Shown here piece after piece: positions 14,728 through 18,175 of a DNA stretch of 18,175 nucleotides. Made by a program: the position numbers and the translations under genes. Origin of the DNA: CAYURR01 sp964446745 (GTDB lineage: Bacteria > Bacillota > Clostridia > Lachnospirales > WQUN01); NCBI GenBank assembly GCA_964446745.1, contig CAYURR010000040.1:1-18175 (forward strand), written 5' to 3'. Numbering within the stretch: position 1 is the stretch's first letter; every line of letters starts with the position of its first letter. Under the pieces are notes generated by a model that did no database searches, was not told where the DNA came from, and saw only the letters and a program-made list of their open reading frames with translations.

Positions 14728-15714
14728 CTACTTCTGCCAGCTCATCTTTGCACGCAGCTCATCGCCGACCTTCTCGGCCTGATGCTCCGCTTCAATTCTG
14801 CGCTTGGCCAGGAACGAGGGTCTGCCCGCCTTGTTTTCCAGTATCCAGTTCTTAGCAAATTCGCCGTTTTGGATCTCGCCGAGTACCTTCTTCATTTCCT
14901 TCTTGGTCTCATCGGTGATGATACGGTTGCCGATCATGTAGTCGCCGTATTCGGCTGTGTCGCTGATCGAGTAACGCATGAACGACAGACCACCCTTTAC
15001 CACGAGGTCGATGATCAACTTCATCTCATGTATGCATTCGAAATATGCGCTCTCGGGTTGATATCCGGCCTCAACTAAAGTCTCGAATCCGGCCTTCATC
15101 AGCGCGGTCACACCGCCGCAAAGCACGGCCTGCTCGCCGAACAGGTCGGTCTCTGTCTCTTCCTTGAATGTGGTCTCAAGGATACCCGCTCTCGCGCCGC
15201 CGATGCCCTTTGCATATGCAAGTGCGATCTCCTTCGCGTTCTGTACATCCTGATAAACCGCGATCAAACACGGTACGCCCTTGCCCTCTGTGTACTGGCT
15301 CCTGACCGTATGACCCGGGCCCTTCGGCGCGATCATGATGACATTTACATTTTCGGGCGGTACGATCTGGTTGAAGTGTATGTTGAAGCCATGCGCGAAG
15401 CAGAGTGTCATGTTAGCACGTAGGTTCGGTGCTACGTCGTTTTTGTATATCTCGGCCATCTTCTCGTCGTTTACAAGCATCATGACGACATCGGCTGCCT
15501 TTGTAGCGTCAGCGGCATTCTTGACCTCAAACCCGTCCGCACGCGCGGTCACCGCACTCTTTGAACCCTCATAGAGGCCTACGATAACCTTTACACCACT
15601 GTCACGCAGGTTTTGCGCATGCGCGTGTCCTTGACTGCCGTAACCGACGATAGCCACGGTCTTTCCATCCAACAGGTTCAAGTTGCAATCATTTTCATAA
15701 TACATTTTAGACAT
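14728..15714 (-). CDS. ilvC: Ketol-acid reductoisomerase
   Basis: From the chosen start the enzyme has 328 residues, the short class I form. It rearranges and reduces acetolactate and acetohydroxybutyrate with NADPH. The N-terminus MSKMYYENDCNLNLLDGK is typical. The dinucleotide fold has GYGSQGHAHAQNLRDSG (24-40), and the loop after the second strand (GLYEGSKS, 46-53) has Ser residues that favour NADPH. The C-terminal knotted domain carries the Mg-binding aspartate and glutamates in TETDLFGEQAVLCGG and SAYFECIHEMKLI. AAGGAG lies 7 bases before the ATG at 15714 but only one base before the ATG at 15720. It is preceded by a 94-base gap that holds a CACGGAT hairpin. Confidence 0.96.
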   Translation of the reverse strand: MSKMYYENDCNLNLLDGKTVAIVGYGSQGHAHAQNLRDSGVKVIVGLYEGSKSAVTARADGFEVKNAADATKAADVVMMLVNDEKMAEIYKNDVAPNLRANMTLCFAHGFNIHFNQIVPPENVNVIMIAPKGPGHTVRSQYTEGKGVPCLIAVYQDVQNAKEIALAYAKGIGGARAGILETTFKEETETDLFGEQAVLCGGVTALMKAGFETLVEAGYQPESAYFECIHEMKLIIDLVVKGGLSFMRYSISDTAEYGDYMIGNRIITDETKKEMKKVLGEIQNGEFAKNWILENKAGRPSFLAKRRIEAEHQAEKVGDELRAKMSWQK

Positions 15715-15742
15715 ATACATTCTCCTTTTAATAATAAATGAA

Positions 15743-15796
15743 TACCACGGATCGACACGGATTTAAACGTATCAGCACGGATAGAAATCCGTGGTA
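15743..15796. repeat. CACGGAT-type hairpin repeat, short copy inside the ilv operon
   Basis: TACCACGGAT (15743-15752) and ATCCGTGGTA (15787-15796) are perfect 10-bp inverted repeats, identical to the ends of the long copy at 7416-7515. Between them CACGGAT recurs twice in direct orientation (near 15756-15762 and 15776-15782), about 10 bases apart from the surrounding units in part. The element occupies 54 of the 94 bases between the ilvN stop and the ilvC start and will be transcribed in the operon mRNA, where it can fold into a hairpin just upstream of the ilvC ribosome site. No T run follows it, so it should not be a strong terminator. Confidence 0.8.
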
Positions 15797-15808
15797 ATGC
15801 TTTAGTTT

Positions 15809-16312
15809 TTATTGTATAGCCAATATACTCTGTGTACCGTGTGTTACCCCTATGAGCCCTGAGCGACATACCTCCAGGATCCCAAACGCCGCGGTCTCCG
15901 CTATGAATGCGTCGATCTTTTCCTCGCTGCCCGTGATCTCGGCGGTGATGAAGTCTATACCGAAGTCCATCGTTTTGCCGCCGTAGGAGTTTATAAGCTC
16001 GCTGATCTTTGCGTTGCTGTCGCTCTGCGCGGTAAACTTTATGAGCATGTGCTCGACCGTTACCGAGTTGTCGTAGTCGAGTACCTCGACCTTTATAACA
16101 TCGTGCAGCTTTTGCAGCTGCCTGATGACCTGCTGCTTCATGTATTCGTCGCCTTTAGAGACGATCGTCATGCGTGAGTATTTGGGGTCTTCGGTAACGC
16201 CAACCGCGAGGCTGTCGATGTTGTAGCAGCGCTTTGAAAACAGCGCGGCCACCCTGTTCAGCACGCCGAAGTGGTTCGTTACGATGAGCCCGATGATAAA
16301 TTTCTGATCCAA
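15809..16312 (-). CDS. ilvN: Acetolactate synthase, small (regulatory) subunit
   Basis: A 167-residue small subunit (also called IlvH). The N-terminal ACT domain (1-80) has IIGLIVTNHFGVLNRVAALFSKRCYNIDSLAVG at 6-38, the valine-binding region, followed by the standard second domain (about 81-160) with EITGSEEKIDAFI. It activates the large subunit and gives valine feedback control. The start codon is TTG, read from TTG GAT CAG; GAGGTG lies about 8 bases upstream and overlaps the ilvB stop (TGA). No in-frame ATG precedes the conserved block. The ilvB stop is 12 bases upstream. Confidence 0.95.
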   Translation of the reverse strand: MDQKFIIGLIVTNHFGVLNRVAALFSKRCYNIDSLAVGVTEDPKYSRMTIVSKGDEYMKQQVIRQLQKLHDVIKVEVLDYDNSVTVEHMLIKFTAQSDSNAKISELINSYGGKTMDFGIDFITAEITGSEEKIDAFIAETAAFGILEVCRSGLIGVTHGTQSILAIQ

Positions 16313-16324
16313 ATTTTGTTCACC

Positions 16325-17974
16325 TCATTCCGTGATATAGTCTTTTATGGAACCGCCCGCCGGTATCATCGGCAATACCCGTTCGTCCATATCGATTATA
16401 CAGTCGATAACAGAGGGCTTGCCGTCGGGCAGATTCTTCAGTATCCGGTCGAGCTCATCGAGGCTTTTGGCTGTGTAGCCCTCGGCCCCGAATGCCTGCG
16501 CGAGCATCGGGAAATCGGTCTTGCGCTCGAGTGTGGTCTGGGAATAGTGCTTGTTAAAGAACATGGTCTGCCATTGCCTGACCATGCCGAGCACCCCGTT
16601 GTTGAGCAGCACGACCGTGATCGGCAGCCCTTGGGAAACCGCGGTCGCGAGTTCGTTCAGGTTCATGCCGAAGCTGCCGTCGCCCGTTATCAATACCGTG
16701 CGGCGCTTGTTATTAGCCATGCAGCCGCCGATAGCAGCACCGAGGCCATAACCCATCGTACCCAATCCGCCCGAGGTCAGCAGTGTCCTCGGCTTTTCAA
16801 ATTTGTAGCTTTGCATCGTCCACATCTGATGCTGCCCGACATCCGTTGCGACAACCGTGTCCGTATCGTTGTACTTATTTACGAGCTCGATGATATTTTT
16901 GGGGCTGAACAGATCATCCTTGGGTTTGTTGGCAAATGCTCTGTATTCGTCGATCTGATGCAGCCATTCGTCATTTCTAACCGGCTCGATCTGTTTTAAT
17001 AGCTCGGACAGGATCGACTTTACATCCCCACAGAGTTCGATCTGCGGGCGGACGTTTTTGCCGATCTCCGCGAGGTCTATGTCGATGTGGATGACCGTGC
17101 AGTTTTTGCTGTATTCGTGTATGTTACCGGTCGCGCGATCCGAAAAACGCGCACCCACCGCAAACAACAGGTCGCATTGCGACTGCGCCATCGTCGATGC
17201 GTAACGGCCATGCATCCCGCTCATACCAAGGTTCAGCTCATATGAGTTCGGGATCGCGGTCAGGCCCATCATACTGAGGCCTATCGGCGCGGACAAACGC
17301 TTTGACAGCTCCAGCACCTCGTCCTGCGCACCACTCGCGATAACCCCGCCACCGCAATAGATGTATGGCTTCTTGCAGTTTTTGATCTGCTCGAGTGCTT
17401 GGGTGAAATCGTTTGTATATTGCACGGGTTGCTTTGTGAGCTTTACGGGTTCGTTTATGTATTCGCACTGCTCGATCTGCACATTCTTCGGGATGTCGAT
17501 AAGCACCGGGCCGCGTCTGCCCGTGCTCGCTATCAAAAAGGCTTCCTTGATCGTTTTTGCCAACTCGTTTACATCTCTGACCACAAAGCTGTGCTTTACG
17601 ATCGGTAATGTGATGCCGACAATATCGACCTCCTGAAAGCTGTCCTTTCCCAACAGCGGCACCGTAACGTTGCCCGTGATCGCTACCATCGGCACCGAGT
17701 CGAGGTAAGCATTCGCGATTCCGGTCACGAGATTGGTCGCGCCGGGCCCGCTCGTCGCGATGACCACGCCGGTCTTTCCGCTCACGCGTGCATAACCGTC
17801 CGCCGCGTGCGCCGCGCCCTGCTCATGCGCGGTGATCACATGGTTTATCCTGTCGCTGTTTTTATATAGCTCGTCGTAGATATTGAGCACATAGCCGCCC
17901 GGGTACCCGAATACGGTATCCACGCCATGGCCTACAAGCTCCTCTATCACTATCTGCGCACCGCTCAGTTTCAT
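16325..17974 (-). CDS. ilvB: Acetolactate synthase, large (catalytic) subunit
   Basis: The protein has 549 residues and is a thiamine diphosphate enzyme that joins two pyruvates, or pyruvate and 2-ketobutyrate. The catalytic Glu51 lies in TAHEQGAAHAADGYAR. The central FAD-binding-type domain is about 190-345 (CDLLFAVGARFSDRATG). The ThDP/Mg motif runs from GDGSFGMN (431-438) to LLNNG (456-460). The C-terminus has RVLPMIPAGGSIKDYI, typical of biosynthetic enzymes, and together with the co-encoded small subunit this excludes the catabolic AlsS. The ATG at 17974 is preceded by GAGGGGGAAG. It is the first large gene of the operon and is controlled by the leader upstream. Confidence 0.96.
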   Translation of the reverse strand: MKLSGAQIVIEELVGHGVDTVFGYPGGYVLNIYDELYKNSDRINHVITAHEQGAAHAADGYARVSGKTGVVIATSGPGATNLVTGIANAYLDSVPMVAITGNVTVPLLGKDSFQEVDIVGITLPIVKHSFVVRDVNELAKTIKEAFLIASTGRRGPVLIDIPKNVQIEQCEYINEPVKLTKQPVQYTNDFTQALEQIKNCKKPYIYCGGGVIASGAQDEVLELSKRLSAPIGLSMMGLTAIPNSYELNLGMSGMHGRYASTMAQSQCDLLFAVGARFSDRATGNIHEYSKNCTVIHIDIDLAEIGKNVRPQIELCGDVKSILSELLKQIEPVRNDEWLHQIDEYRAFANKPKDDLFSPKNIIELVNKYNDTDTVVATDVGQHQMWTMQSYKFEKPRTLLTSGGLGTMGYGLGAAIGGCMANNKRRTVLITGDGSFGMNLNELATAVSQGLPITVVLLNNGVLGMVRQWQTMFFNKHYSQTTLERKTDFPMLAQAFGAEGYTAKSLDELDRILKNLPDGKPSVIDCIIDMDERVLPMIPAGGSIKDYITE

Positions 17975-18016
17975 ATATCTTCCCCCTCAAATTTGCCGCG
18001 AATATTTGCGACATGT

Positions 18017-18049
18017 AAAAAGCCCATACAGCGTTTGCTGTATGGGCTT
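18017..18049 (-). terminator. Attenuator terminator hairpin of the ilv/leu operon
   Basis: AAGCCCATACAGC (18049-18037 on the minus strand) pairs perfectly with GCTGTATGGGCTT (18032-18020) around a 4-base loop, and the T run TTTTT (18021-18017, partly in the stem) follows. It lies about 43 bases before the ilvB start and 40 bases after the leader peptide stop. Segment GCTGT...GGG at 18109-18097, at the end of the leader peptide gene, can pair with CCCATACAGC as the competing antiterminator. Confidence 0.88.
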
Positions 18050-18088
18050 GATTTGTGAAAATTAATTTTACTTAATTAATCATCCTCA

Positions 18089-18166
18089 TCATTTTACCCT
18101 GTTCACAGCACAACGCAAAAAAGCATTATCTATTAGCACGATAATGCCGACGAGAATAATTAGCAC
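18089..18166 (-). CDS. Leader peptide of the ilv/leu operon (branched-chain attenuation), start possibly beyond the edge
   Basis: From GTG at 18166 the minus strand encodes 25 residues, MLIILVGIIVLIDNAFLRCAV followed by NRVK and TGA. Ten of the eleven residues after the start are Leu, Ile or Val, just what a leader that senses charged branched-chain tRNAs needs. The frame is open to the window edge (Asn-Val-Asn before the GTG), so the true start may lie outside; I cannot see a ribosome site. A ribosome stalled in the Leu/Ile/Val codons would leave 18097-18109 free to form the antiterminator with the 5' arm of the hairpin at 18017-18049. A ribosome that reaches the stop would cover it and let the terminator form. 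Codons 7-15 also contain a perfect 8-bp hairpin (GCATTATC/GATAATGC, 18123-18147). No promoter is visible in the window. Confidence 0.82.
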   Translation of the reverse strand: MLIILVGIIVLIDNAFLRCAVNRVK

Positions 18167-18175
18167 GTTTACGTT

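Noticed and set aside
18060..18095. Second short frame overlapping the leader peptide stop (ATG ATG AGG ATG ATT AAT TAA)
   Set aside because: Only six codons, no conserved feature and no separate ribosome site; likely chance at the TGATG overlap.

Overview
The window looks like the chromosome of an anaerobic, low-to-mid GC member of the Bacillota, probably a clostridial-type organism. The signs are a feoA-feoB operon paired with a small DtxR-type repressor and a FeoB-associated Cys-rich membrane peptide, a flavin-reductase/rubredoxin fusion of the kind found in strict anaerobes, an MtaA/CmuA-like member of the URO-D family, strong GGAGG ribosome sites and some TTG starts. I cannot name the species.

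Layout, left to right. (1) Positions 1-2449, minus strand: a two-gene unit whose first gene encodes a TIR protein (TIR, then one membrane helix, a helical region and a PDZ-like C-terminus) and whose second encodes a caspase-like (peptidase C14) protein that runs off the left edge. It has its own strong promoter and an intrinsic terminator between that promoter and the first start codon. It looks like an immune or regulated cell-death module related to known TIR-plus-caspase systems, with an unusual receptor-like TIR protein. (2) Positions 2689-4379, minus strand: an operon of a DtxR/MntR-type regulator, a Cys-rich FeoB-associated peptide and a URO-D-family methyltransferase-like protein. It is divergent from (3) feoA-feoB at 4534-6728, plus strand. 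The shared 150-base gap holds both promoters and a palindromic operator on the feo -10 box. (4) Positions 6793-7404, plus strand: flavin reductase-rubredoxin fusion with a Fur/PerR-like box upstream. (5) Positions 7416-7515: a 100-base imperfect hairpin built from CACGGAT units between convergent genes. (6) Positions 7533-17974, minus strand: a complete branched-chain amino acid operon in the order ilvB-ilvN-ilvC-ilvD-ilvA-leuA-leuC-leuD-leuB. A second, shorter CACGGAT hairpin lies between ilvN and ilvC. (7) Positions 17975-18175: leader of that operon, with a Leu/Ile/Val-rich leader peptide and a perfect 13-bp terminator hairpin, that is, ribosome-mediated attenuation. The operon promoter lies beyond the right edge.

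How it works together. The ilv/leu operon encodes the steps from threonine and pyruvate to the 2-keto acids of isoleucine and valine and to 2-ketoisocaproate for leucine; only the final transaminase is not seen. The leader would raise expression when charged branched-chain tRNAs are scarce. The iron genes form a self-contained ferrous-iron uptake and control unit. The TIR-caspase pair at the left edge is the accessory, most AT-rich part: one 60-base line sampled in the TIR gene (1561-1620) has 22 G/C, against 36 in a line of ilvA (12541-12600), which suggests a separate origin.
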